Source of the DNA: Streptococcus suis
GTDB lineage: Bacteria; Bacillota; Bacilli; Lactobacillales; Streptococcaceae
DNA length: 38,067 nt
NCBI RefSeq assembly: GCF_002964575.1
Contig: NZ_POQQ01000063.1
Span: forward strand, 1 to 38,067
Reading direction: 5' to 3'
The notes under the pieces were generated by a model. The model saw only the letters and a list, made by a program, of their open reading frames with translations, ran no database searches and was not told where the DNA came from. Position 1 is the first letter of the stretch. Each line of letters starts with the position of its first letter. Below, in pieces: positions 7,579 to 15,086 of the stretch. Position numbers and translations under genes: made by a program.

Positions 7579-8333
7579 AACAGGGAAAACAAATTTCAAC
7601 GAAACAAAGATGGATGAGATATTTAGCGTATATGCTGATTTCAGCAATTTTGGGTGGTTTTATCGGTTTCTTTGGAGTATTAATCTTTAAATTCAACCCA
7701 CCTTCTTATCTCAATTTAGATAACTTTCTAATTTGTTTACGTATCGTTACATTTGTAATTTTCGCTGGAACTGTATATCTTGGGTTTAAGGCCAATCAAT
7801 CGTATAAACTTTATCATTCCATTTCAGATGAGGATGAAGAACGTGTTGATGAACTATATAAGACAATGTATCGTAACCTAGAATACGCGACCATATCATT
7901 TAATGTTGCCGTATCATTGACTCTGTTAAATTTGGTTCTAGGATTTGGTGTTACCTTCTTAGAAGACGGCGCGATCATGTACGGGTCAATTTTTGATGTA
8001 GTTTTCTATGTCATTCTTCTCATTTCTCAGATTTTTATCATGAAATTAACACAGAAAATTCGTGAATATAAGCTTTCTGCTTTTGCTACGGTAAAAGAAA
8101 TGAAGGACTTTGCTGAGGCGATGGACGAAGGTGAGAAACAAGCAAACTACGAAATGAGTTTCCAAATCGTCTTCACTTTGAATCAAATCGTGTTACCAGG
8201 TTTGTATCTATTCCTATTTGTGCTTAGCATGCTATTGCAGGAGCGACAAATTACAGCCTTTCTAGTTGTTGCCTTTCTTCACATTTACATCAATGTCATG
8301 CAGGTTCGCATGGTTCGTCGTTACTTCAAATAA
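7575..8333 (+). CDS. DUF3169 family membrane protein
   Basis: The 252-residue protein has about six membrane segments, with an acidic cytoplasmic-looking loop (ISDEDEERVDELYKTMYRNLEYA) after the second, and the layout of DUF3169 proteins found next to small XRE regulators in Firmicutes. Translation is coupled to the regulator by a 4-base overlap, suggesting a functional pair, possibly a membrane sensor or anti-regulator. That role is inference; the family has no established activity. Confidence 0.75.
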   Translation: MKQGKQISTKQRWMRYLAYMLISAILGGFIGFFGVLIFKFNPPSYLNLDNFLICLRIVTFVIFAGTVYLGFKANQSYKLYHSISDEDEERVDELYKTMYRNLEYATISFNVAVSLTLLNLVLGFGVTFLEDGAIMYGSIFDVVFYVILLISQIFIMKLTQKIREYKLSAFATVKEMKDFAEAMDEGEKQANYEMSFQIVFTLNQIVLPGLYLFLFVLSMLLQERQITAFLVVAFLHIYINVMQVRMVRRYFK

Positions 8334-8364
8334 AAATGTTATGAAAAGTTTTTAGGTAATAGCT

Positions 8365-8874
8365 ATGAAAAAGGAAAATCTACACATTCGAGCAATTCGT
8401 TATTTCTATGATATTGTTGGTGAGTTAGACGAGCTGTCTTATGCGGCCTTGACCAATTTCGGCAACAATATGTATATGCTCTTTATAACAGTGACACTGC
8501 TGAGCTTCCTAGTTAGCTTTGCGCTGGGAGAAGATGTCATGGGAATCAGCCTCTTTTTGACACTTGTCTATTCTCAATTTAAACAGGATGCCATTATCAA
8601 ACAGTTGGGTCTGGATAAATTGGTGGTTGCCAAGGCTGATGTAAAAATGGCTCGGAAGAAAATGATGAAACGAACTCTGTATCAAACCTTACAGATTGCA
8701 GTATACAGTCTGCTGGTTAGTATTGGTATCTGGCAGTTACAAATTCCACAGGAAAGTGGAACATCTGCAGCAGAGTATTTCCAGTTTGTCACTCCCATGA
8801 CAGTTGTTCTTCTGACCTTAGTAGGATTTGTTAGTTTCTACTTTGCCAATCGTAAGAAAATCACATTCATTTAA
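8365..8874 (+). CDS. DUF3278 family membrane protein
   Basis: The 169-residue protein has four predicted spans in two pairs (near residues 35-70 and 108-160), separated by a basic loop (KADVKMARKKMMKRTLYQT). The N-terminus (IRAIRYFYDIVGELDELSYAALTNFGN) resembles DUF3278 proteins. Function is unknown. It lies 31 bases after the DUF3169 gene with no terminator between, and belongs to the same array. A clear AGGAG is missing; TTTTTAGGTAAT is the nearest upstream purine-rich sequence. Confidence 0.7.
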   Translation: MKKENLHIRAIRYFYDIVGELDELSYAALTNFGNNMYMLFITVTLLSFLVSFALGEDVMGISLFLTLVYSQFKQDAIIKQLGLDKLVVAKADVKMARKKMMKRTLYQTLQIAVYSLLVSIGIWQLQIPQESGTSAAEYFQFVTPMTVVLLTLVGFVSFYFANRKKITFI

Positions 8875-8894
8875 TGTAAATGGAGGTATCAACA

Positions 8895-9077
8895 ATGAAA
8901 GTCTTTAAGAAAATTTATCTTGCTTCATTTATCGGTCTTGGCTTGTACGCAGTTGGCTATGTTTTCGGTGAATGGCTGGCTACTAGGCAGATTGATTTGT
9001 CAAATCTGAATATCCTTCTGCCGATGGTTTTGGGCTTGCCTGCTCTGCTATTGATCGAAAAAGGTGCTAAGAACTAA
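8895..9077 (+). CDS. small two-span membrane protein
   Basis: The 60-residue protein has a basic start (MKVFKKIYLA) and two hydrophobic segments joined by a short polar linker (EWLATRQIDLSN). The ATG at 8895 is preferred because TGGAGG lies at 8881-8886 with good spacing; an in-frame ATG at 8880 would place the ribosome site inside the gene. It precedes a CPBP protease by 25 bases. No family is recognised. Confidence 0.65.
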   Translation: MKVFKKIYLASFIGLGLYAVGYVFGEWLATRQIDLSNLNILLPMVLGLPALLLIEKGAKN

Positions 9078-9102
9078 TTGAGTGTATATAAAGGAGATTG
9101 CT

Positions 9103-9792
9103 ATGAATAGACTTGGAAATGTCAAAGATTGGAATGTGGTTAAAAACTGGAAATTTCTCTTTGTGGGACTGGCTGTCGTTGCACTAAATGTATTGACCCA
9201 ATTGGCCATGCTTGCCCTACCAAATTTTGACGGTAATAATCTACTGATTGCTGCAGCGCTCATATTGCTTGCAGTGGTGGTCGGTCTTGTTTTGACCAGT
9301 AAAATTGGTTTATGGAAGAGCGAGCAGAAGTGGGGAATGTTAAAAAATATTGGTTTTGTAGTCCTCGCTTTTATCGTCATGTTTGGTCTGAAAATAATCG
9401 GTGGGCAATTGATTATGTTGGAAGAGGGATATGGTCAAACGACTGCCAATCAGGAAATCATCAATAACTCTGGTCTACCAGTCTTGCTCTTGTTTCTCTT
9501 TGCTGTACTTTTTGCTCCAGTCCTCGAAGAATTGATTTTCCGTGGCATTCTCATGGGGAAAGTCTTTGGTAAGGATTCGAATGTTGGATTGTTGCTATCG
9601 AGTTTTCTGTTTGGACTTATTCACAATCCGACTAATATCGGATCTTGGGTTGTCTATGGAGGCATGGGTCTAGTATTAGGACTTGCTTATCGCATTTCTG
9701 GCAAATATACCAATGCACTTATCCTACACAGTCTCAATAATCTTCTCGGATTTTTGTTGATGCTACTGATGCAGAGTCTGGGCTTGATATAG
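9103..9792 (+). CDS. CPBP-family intramembrane glutamic-type endopeptidase
   Basis: The 229-residue multi-span protein carries the signature motifs of CPBP (Abi/CAAX protease-like) enzymes: EELIFRG with E142-E143 and R147, FGLIHNPT with H174, and HSLNN with H209. Members process prenylated proteins in eukaryotes (Rce1); in lactic acid bacteria they are often encoded beside bacteriocins, where some give immunity. The start at 9103 is chosen for AAAGGAG at 9090-9095; a GTG at 9082 lies upstream of that site. It is one of two CPBP genes within 1 kb. No bacteriocin precursor with a double-glycine leader was seen here, so self-immunity is not supported. Confidence 0.85.
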   Translation: MNRLGNVKDWNVVKNWKFLFVGLAVVALNVLTQLAMLALPNFDGNNLLIAAALILLAVVVGLVLTSKIGLWKSEQKWGMLKNIGFVVLAFIVMFGLKIIGGQLIMLEEGYGQTTANQEIINNSGLPVLLLFLFAVLFAPVLEELIFRGILMGKVFGKDSNVGLLLSSFLFGLIHNPTNIGSWVVYGGMGLVLGLAYRISGKYTNALILHSLNNLLGFLLMLLMQSLGLI

Positions 9793-9801
9793 GAGGAAAA
9801 T

Positions 9802-10080
9802 ATGGACTTTTTCTTATGGATTATAGTAGGTTTTCTACTTTTCAATTCTCTATCAGATAGGAAAAAATTGAAGCAGTTGCAGGCTAGGGTAAAAAAGTTG
9901 CAGAAAACTACAAAAGGAGAAAATCAGATGTCAGTTTTATTGAAAGAATTGGTCGGAAGTAAGGCTAAAATCCGCTTTGATGAGGAATGGGTTAAAATTT
10001 CTCGTGAATTATCGAATGGGGAGCTTGAAACCAAGTTGGTTCGGGTCGATAATATTGTTGATGTGACTGTTTTAGAATAA
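9802..10080 (+). CDS. membrane-anchored small protein with a coiled-coil linker
   Basis: The 92-residue protein begins with one hydrophobic helix (MDFFLWIIVGFLLFNSL), then a Lys-rich probable coiled coil (DRKKLKQLQARVKKLQKTTK), and ends with a small soluble domain (about residues 48-92) with beta-type alternation. AGGAGG precedes the ATG. An internal ATG at 9928, behind AAAGGAG, could start a soluble 50-residue form. It lies between the two CPBP genes; no known family is recognised. Confidence 0.65.
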   Translation: MDFFLWIIVGFLLFNSLSDRKKLKQLQARVKKLQKTTKGENQMSVLLKELVGSKAKIRFDEEWVKISRELSNGELETKLVRVDNIVDVTVLE

Positions 10081-10093
10081 GGAGGAATACATC

Positions 10094-10768
10094 ATGAAGA
10101 AATTTTTTAAACATTCTGGTTTATTGTTAGCCTATTACATTGCCTATCAATTTGGTGCCCAGTTCCTTCAGTTACCATGGGCTACTGAGCAGGTAGAGGG
10201 TATTCCAGCTAGTGCTGCAGAGGGACTTTATTGGTTTGGGCTGATTGTGGGTCTGCCCTTGTTAATCGGTTTTTCCTACCTTCTTTGGAAAGTCTTGTAC
10301 CCGAGAAAAACAATGCAGCTGACGCTAGATAAGCCTTGGCTGAAGCATATGGCCTATCCGTTACTAGCCTATCTTGCCTTCTTCATTCTCCAATTTCTCC
10401 TACCTGTTCCTGAATCGGACAATCAGAAAAATGCAGTTGCCTTTATCCAGTCTGCACCTATTCACTCCTTTTTCCTGGTGGTCATTTTTGCAGGTATCTT
10501 TGAAGAATTGATTTTCCGTGGTTTCATGGCAACTTATTTCTTCCCTAAATTATCGGATGTCAAATCTGTGGTGCTCTATGGTCTAGTTTCAGGAACCCTC
10601 TTTAGTTTTGTGCATGGTCCAGCAACCCTACCACAATTTTTGATTTACTTTACAATGGGGATAACTTTTGCCTGGCTCTATTTGGTGAAGCAAGACATTC
10701 GCTACCCAATGGCTCTACATATGCTTAACAACGGCATTTCTTATTTGATGATTGTATTTTTAGCATAA
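10094..10768 (+). CDS. second CPBP-family intramembrane endopeptidase
   Basis: The 224-residue membrane protein has the same catalytic set as its neighbour: EELIFRG (E137-E138, R142), FVHGPATL (H174) and HMLNN (H209). The motif spacing is nearly identical, although the rest differs. AAGGAGG lies before the ATG. It is the last gene before a terminator, closing the array that starts near 5989. The pairing of two diverged CPBP proteases suggests different substrates, or a tandem duplication followed by divergence (inference). Confidence 0.85.
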   Translation: MKKFFKHSGLLLAYYIAYQFGAQFLQLPWATEQVEGIPASAAEGLYWFGLIVGLPLLIGFSYLLWKVLYPRKTMQLTLDKPWLKHMAYPLLAYLAFFILQFLLPVPESDNQKNAVAFIQSAPIHSFFLVVIFAGIFEELIFRGFMATYFFPKLSDVKSVVLYGLVSGTLFSFVHGPATLPQFLIYFTMGITFAWLYLVKQDIRYPMALHMLNNGISYLMIVFLA

Positions 10769-10772
10769 AAAG

Positions 10773-10801
10773 AAAGCAGCTCAGATGAACTGCTTTTTTT
10801 T
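10773..10801. terminator. terminator between the membrane-protein array and nrdF
   Basis: AAAGCAG (10773-10779) pairs with CTGCTTT (10790-10796), followed by a run of T residues. The A-rich left flank means it could also serve the convergent nrdF on the minus strand. Confidence 0.85.
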
Positions 10802-10804
10802 TGA

Positions 10805-11764
10805 TTATAAACCGTAGAGGTAATCATCATCCTGCATAGCTTCCACTTCACCAAGAAGATAGCCGTTACCGACTTGGGAGAAGAAGTCGTGGTTAGATGT
10901 ACCAGTTGAAATACCGTTCATGATGATTGGGTTGACATCATCCGCTGAGTCAGGGAAGAGTGGGTCCTGTCCCAAGTTCATGAGGGCTTTATTGGCATTG
11001 TAACGAAGGAAGGTCAAGACTTCCTCAGTCCATCCAACTGCATCATAGAGGGAGCGTGTGTAGCCCTCTTCGTTTTCGTAGAGTTGGTAGAGAAGGTCAT
11101 ACATCCAGTCACGAAGTTTGTCCTGTTCTTCCTCGGACAATTCATTGAAACCAAGTTGGAACTTGTAGCCGATGTAGGTACCGTGCACAGACTCGTCACG
11201 GATAATCAGTTTGATGATTTCTGCAACGTTGGCTAGTTTGTTGTTGCCAAGATAGTAGAGTGGCGTGAAGAAACCAGAGTAGAAGAGGAAGGTTTCAAGG
11301 AAAACGCTGGCTACTTTCTTTTCAAGTGGTGTACCTGTTTCGTAGATTTCGTTGATAATCTTTGCCTTGCGTTGCAAGTATTCGTTGCTGTTGGTCCATT
11401 CAAAGATGTCTTCAATCTCAGACTTGGTGTTCAAGGTTGAGAAGATAGAAGAGTAAGACTTAGCGTGGACAGACTCCATGAATTGAATGTTGTTGTAAAC
11501 GGCTTCTTCATGCGGTGTCCGAATATCGTTGCGCAGGGCTTGTACCCCTGTTTCAGATTGCAGGGTATCCAAGAGGGTCAATCCGCCAAAGACCTTACCA
11601 ACCAGGTCTTTTTCTTCAGCAGTCAGTTTGCGCCAGTCATCCAAGTCGTTTGATAGGGGGATACGCGTATCAAGCCAGAATTGCTCGGTCAACTTTTCCC
11701 AAGTTGACTTGTCAATCACATCCTCAATGGCATTCCAGTTAATGGCTTTGTAGTAGGTTTCCAT
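10805..11764 (-). CDS. nrdF: ribonucleotide reductase class Ib, small (R2/beta) subunit
   Basis: NrdF houses the metal-tyrosyl radical cofactor that starts deoxyribonucleotide formation by NrdE. The 319-residue length is typical. Ferritin-like ligand motifs are visible as two E-x2-H repeats, FMESVHAKSYSSIF and IRDESVHGTYIG. The C-terminal tail ending DDDYLYGL is the type that docks onto the large subunit. Unlike many nrdEF operons, it is separated from nrdE by 314 bases that contain a terminator-like hairpin and a separate promoter. No nrdI is present in the window. Confidence 0.97.
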   Translation of the reverse strand: METYYKAINWNAIEDVIDKSTWEKLTEQFWLDTRIPLSNDLDDWRKLTAEEKDLVGKVFGGLTLLDTLQSETGVQALRNDIRTPHEEAVYNNIQFMESVHAKSYSSIFSTLNTKSEIEDIFEWTNSNEYLQRKAKIINEIYETGTPLEKKVASVFLETFLFYSGFFTPLYYLGNNKLANVAEIIKLIIRDESVHGTYIGYKFQLGFNELSEEEQDKLRDWMYDLLYQLYENEEGYTRSLYDAVGWTEEVLTFLRYNANKALMNLGQDPLFPDSADDVNPIIMNGISTGTSNHDFFSQVGNGYLLGEVEAMQDDDYLYGL

Positions 11765-11798
11765 ATTTCTCTCTTTCTTTTCTAGAAATATCTACACT

Positions 11799-11838
11799 AT
11801 TGTATCATATTTTTGCTAAAAAACGCCCCAAGGACGTT
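11799..11838 (-). promoter_or_regulatory. own promoter of nrdF preceded by a terminator-like hairpin
   Basis: On the minus strand an extended -10, TGATACAAT (hexamer at 11799-11804), lies about 35 bases before nrdF. Directly upstream AACGTCC pairs with GGGCGTT (11822-11838) followed by a T-run, a short terminator for transcripts coming from nrdE. nrdF could therefore be expressed apart from nrdHE. No -35 of good match is seen. Confidence 0.6.
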
Positions 11839-12078
11839 CATTAGATTGCTTTGTTCGCAAGTAGCGTAATTTGTCGTAAGGTAGCTAGCTAATCCGCTCA
11901 TAGCGGTTAGCCTAGATTAGCTAGTTGATTGATCAACAGCTAAACCTTTGCAAGTTACGACCTGAGAAAAGTCGTTCGAACTTAACGACTTTTCGAGGTA
12001 GTAAGCCACTTAGGTACTGACGAGATGGTCAGTACCGTTCATTCATTAGATGCTTTAGCATCAATGAATGTTAGTGTC
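11839..12078 (-). other. structured spacer between nrdE and nrdF
   Basis: There is no gene in this stretch. It contains many inverted repeats: GTCGTAA (11873-11879) with TTACGAC (11955-11961) as an outer stem; CTAGCTAATC (11885-11894) with GATTAGCTAG (11915-11924), competing with GCTAA.CCGCT/AGCGGTTAGC (11888-11911); a 10-bp stem AAAAGTCGTT/AACGACTTTT (11967-11993); a 9-bp stem GGTACTGAC/GTCAGTACC (12013-12036); and CATTCATT/AATGAATG with an inner GATGC/GCATC (12040-12070). Such density suggests a structured RNA or a small non-coding repeat element. Confidence 0.6.
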
Positions 12079-14238
12079 TTAAATCACACAAGATTCACAT
12101 TGGTTTGCGCCGACTTCTTCGCCGTCATCGGTAAAGGTACGGATGTAGTAGATTGACTTGATTCCCTTGTTGAAAGCGTAGTTACGAAGGATAGAGAGGT
12201 CACGTGTTGTTTGCTTGTTCTCTTTTTTCCATTCGTAAAGGGCTTTTGGAAGCTCACTGCGGAGGAAAAGAGTGAGTGACAAACCTTGGTCGACGTGTTC
12301 TGTTGCAGCAGCGTAGACATCGATGACCTTGCGCATATCCATATCGTAGGCAGATTTGTAGAATGGAATGGTTTCAGTAGCCAAACCAGCTGCTGGATAG
12401 TAGATTTTACCGATTTTCTTCTCTTGGCGTTCTTCAATCCGTTGGGTGATTGGGTGAATAGAAGCAGAAACGTCGTTGATATAAGAGATAGAACCGTTTG
12501 GTGCAACCGCTAGGCGGTTTTGATGATAAAGACCATCTGCCATGACTTTGTCACGGAGGTCGGCCCAATCTTGTCCGCTTGGAATGAAAATGCCTTCAAA
12601 GAGTTCTTTGACACGGTCAGATTGTGGTTGGTAATCCCCAGTCACATACTTGTCGAAATAAGTACCGTCAGCGTATTTTGATTTATCATAGTTGTGGAAA
12701 GTAGCCTTGCGCTCGCGGGCAATGTTGTTTGATTCTACTAAAGTCCAGTAGTTGAGGAGCATGAAGTAGATGTTGGTGAATTCCACAGCTGTTTTTGATC
12801 CGTAGTCGATCAAGTTTTGTGCCAAGTATGAGTGAAGTCCCATAGCGCCAAGACCGATCGAATGCGCACGTTCATTTCCAGCCTCGATAGACGGCACTGC
12901 AGAAATATGCGAATGGTCAGTCACGTAAGTAAGGGCACGTGTCATGGTACGGACAGAACGGCCAAAGTCAGGCGATTTCATCAGGTTGACAATGTTGGTC
13001 GAACCCAGGTTACATGACACATCTGTTCCCATGGTCAAGTATTCCTGAGAGTCGTTGATCACGCTTGGTGTTTGGACTTGAAGAATCTCTGAACAGAGAT
13101 TGGACATGATAATCTTGCCGTCAACAGGATTGCTGCGGTTGGCAGTGTCGATGTTGATGACGTAAGGATAACCAGACTCTTGTTGGAGTTTAGAAATTTC
13201 TGTTTCCAAGTCACGTGCCTTGATTTTTGTCTTACGAATGCGTGGGTTTGCTACCAACTCGTCGTATTTTTCAGTAATATCAAGGTAGCTGTAAGGCACA
13301 CCGTATTCCAACTCGACTGAGTAAGGGCTGAAGAGGTACATATCCTCATTTTTACGTGCCAACTCATAGAACTTATCAGGAACAGTGATACCCAACGACA
13401 AGGTCTTCACACGCACTTTCTCGTCAGCATTTTCTTTCTTAGTTGAAAGGAAGGCGATAATGTCTGGGTGGAAAACATCAAGATAAACCACCCCAGCCCC
13501 TTGGCGTTGGCCAAGTTGGTTAGAGTAAGAGAAGCTATCCTCGAAAAGTTTCATGACAGGAACGACACCAGAAGCTGCTCCCTCGTAGCCCTTGATTGGG
13601 GCGCCTGCCTCACGCAAGTTGCTGAGAGAGATACCGACACCACCACCGATACGGGACAATTGCAGAGCAGAGTTGATGGAACGTCCGATGGAGTTCATAT
13701 CGTCTGTGACTTGGATGAGGAAACACGATACCAACTCACCACGACGGGCACGACCTGCGTTGAGGAAAGAAGGAGTAGCAGGCTGGTAACGCAAATGGAT
13801 CATTTCGTTAGCCAAGTTGAGTGCCAACTCTTCATTACCCTCTGCAAAATACAAGGCGTTGAAGAGAACGCGGTCTTCCATGCTCTCCAAGTAGTAGGCA
13901 CCGTCGTTTGTTTTGAGGGCATACTGGTTGTAGAACTTGTAGGCAGCCATGAAAGACTTGAAGCGGAAATTTTGGTCTTTCAAGAATTGGTCAATTTTGA
14001 TGATAAATTCTGGACTATATTGGTCCAAAAATTCTTTCTCAAGATAGTTTTCTTCTAATAGGAAAGCAATCTTGTCCAAAATGGAATCAAATTGCTTGGT
14101 ATTTGGGATAACATTTTCTTTGAAGAAAGCCTTAACAGCTTCTTGGTCCTTGTGGAGTGGAATTTGTCCATTGACTGGACGGTTGATTTCGTTATTTAAA
14201 CGGAAGTAGGACACATCGCCTAATTCTTTCAAACTCAT
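12079..14238 (-). CDS. nrdE: ribonucleotide reductase class Ib, large (R1/alpha) catalytic subunit
   Basis: NrdE reduces ribonucleoside diphosphates to deoxyribonucleotides. The 719-residue protein has the class Ib length and lacks the long N-terminal ATP-cone of NrdA. Visible features are the substrate-region segments NAGRARRGELVSCFL, SRIGGGVGISLSNLR, the loop NLCSEI and DVSCNLGSTNI, a glycyl/ten-stranded barrel core, and the C-terminal redox pair in ANQCESCVI, which is recharged by NrdH. It follows nrdH by 43 bases and shares its promoter. A hairpin without a T-run lies right after the stop. Confidence 0.97.
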   Translation of the reverse strand: MSLKELGDVSYFRLNNEINRPVNGQIPLHKDQEAVKAFFKENVIPNTKQFDSILDKIAFLLEENYLEKEFLDQYSPEFIIKIDQFLKDQNFRFKSFMAAYKFYNQYALKTNDGAYYLESMEDRVLFNALYFAEGNEELALNLANEMIHLRYQPATPSFLNAGRARRGELVSCFLIQVTDDMNSIGRSINSALQLSRIGGGVGISLSNLREAGAPIKGYEGAASGVVPVMKLFEDSFSYSNQLGQRQGAGVVYLDVFHPDIIAFLSTKKENADEKVRVKTLSLGITVPDKFYELARKNEDMYLFSPYSVELEYGVPYSYLDITEKYDELVANPRIRKTKIKARDLETEISKLQQESGYPYVINIDTANRSNPVDGKIIMSNLCSEILQVQTPSVINDSQEYLTMGTDVSCNLGSTNIVNLMKSPDFGRSVRTMTRALTYVTDHSHISAVPSIEAGNERAHSIGLGAMGLHSYLAQNLIDYGSKTAVEFTNIYFMLLNYWTLVESNNIARERKATFHNYDKSKYADGTYFDKYVTGDYQPQSDRVKELFEGIFIPSGQDWADLRDKVMADGLYHQNRLAVAPNGSISYINDVSASIHPITQRIEERQEKKIGKIYYPAAGLATETIPFYKSAYDMDMRKVIDVYAAATEHVDQGLSLTLFLRSELPKALYEWKKENKQTTRDLSILRNYAFNKGIKSIYYIRTFTDDGEEVGANQCESCVI

Positions 14239-14281
14239 AATCGCAATCTCTTTCTATAAATAGTAGCAAGGGAGGTAGTTT

Positions 14282-14500
14282 TTAAACTAGTGCCTTTAAT
14301 TTTGCTGGTTGGAAGCCAGAGAAGACTTCGTTCTCCGTTTCAATAACTGGAGCTGCTGAGAAACCAAGGCTTTTAACGTGTTCGATAAATTCAGGTTGCT
14401 CGTCTAGGTTGATTTCTTTGTAGGCTACATTGTGCTCGTCAAGAAATTTTTTACTCATTTTACATTGAACACAATTATTTTTTGAATAGATGGTAACCAT
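14282..14500 (-). CDS. nrdH: glutaredoxin-like NrdH redoxin
   Basis: NrdH is the specific electron donor that re-reduces the C-terminal cysteines of NrdE. The 72-residue protein has the thioredoxin-type active site C10-V-Q-C13 directly after the first strand (TIYSKNNCVQCKMSKKFL), and a FSGFQPAKLKAL C-terminus in the style of NrdH proteins. AAAGGAG precedes the ATG. It is the first gene of nrdHE(F), behind the promoter with NrdR-like boxes. Confidence 0.95.
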   Translation of the reverse strand: MVTIYSKNNCVQCKMSKKFLDEHNVAYKEINLDEQPEFIEHVKSLGFSAAPVIETENEVFSGFQPAKLKALV

Positions 14501-14534
14501 TCTTTTCTCCTTTATTGATTAAATTCACCAATCT

Positions 14535-14629
14535 AGAATACAAGATTTTGTGGTCAAAGTCAAGAAGGAAGTTCACCTCTATCACAAAATATAGTGTTTT
14601 TAAAAATGAATAAACACCATATCTTGTAT
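14535..14629 (-). promoter_or_regulatory. nrdH promoter with three NrdR-box-like palindromes
   Basis: Read on the minus strand, the -35 TTGACT (14558-14563) and -10 TATTCT (14535-14540) are 17 bases apart. Three 16-base sites resemble the known NrdR consensus ACACWATATATWGTGT: TCACAAAATATAGTGT at 14582-14597 (14 of 16), ACACCATATCTTGTAT at 14614-14629 (13 of 16), and CCACAAAATCTTGTAT on the minus strand at 14538-14553 (12 of 16), the last lying within the spacer. The first two are 32 bases apart centre to centre, about three helical turns, as is usual for NrdR pairs. Confidence 0.8.
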
Positions 14630-14727
14630 AACTCTGGTAAAACCTTTGAAATCAAGCTTTCAAGGCATTTTCAGCATGATTGACCTCAAATAAAAAACAG
14701 TTTTACTGAAAGAAACGCAAAAAATTC

Positions 14728-14756
14728 TTGAAAATGATTTCAAAAAATGATATAAT
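14728..14756 (+). promoter_or_regulatory. ptsHI promoter with a weak cre-like palindrome
   Basis: The -35 TTGAAA (14728-14733) and -10 TATAAT (14751-14756) are spaced by 17 bases. The -35 sits in the imperfect palindrome TTGAAAATGATTTCAA (14728-14743), which has the arms of a CcpA cre site but lacks the central CG, so CcpA control is only a possibility. Confidence 0.8.
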
Positions 14757-14818
14757 GCTTTTTGTAAGGGTTATCAAAAGTAACTCAAAATTTTGTAAAA
14801 ATAAAGGAGAATCCAACT

Positions 14819-15082
14819 ATGGCTTCAAAAGACTTCCACATCGTGGCAGAAACAGGTATCCACGCACGTCCAGCAACTTTGCTTGTTCAAACTGCTAGCA
14901 AATTCGCTTCAGACATCACGTTGAACTACAAAGAAAAATCAGTTAACCTTAAATCTATCATGGGTGTTATGAGTCTTGGTGTTGGTCAAGGCGCTGACGT
15001 AACTATCTCTGCTGAAGGTGCTGATGCTGACGATGCAATCGCAGCTATCACTGAAACAATGGAAAAAGAAGGATTGGCGTAA
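14819..15082 (+). CDS. ptsH: phosphocarrier protein HPr
   Basis: HPr carries phosphate from Enzyme I to the sugar-specific PTS components. When phosphorylated on serine, it acts as co-repressor of CcpA. The 87-residue length is standard. The catalytic His15 lies in GIHARPA and the regulatory Ser46 in [16 protein letters not shown] precedes the ATG. Codon use looks strongly biased, as expected for a highly expressed gene. It is followed by ptsI after 4 bases. Confidence 0.98.
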   Translation: MASKDFHIVAETGIHARPATLLVQTASKFASDITLNYKEKSVNLKSIMGVMSLGVGQGADVTISAEGADADDAIAAITETMEKEGLA

Positions 15083-15086
15083 GAAG

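Noticed and set aside
9103..10768. Bacteriocin immunity locus because of the CPBP genes
   Set aside because: No small ORF in the array has a double-glycine leader or a modification enzyme or transporter beside it; kept only as a remote possibility.
11791..11806. NrdR box at the nrdF promoter
   Set aside because: Only the left half (ACACTAT) matches; the right half does not.
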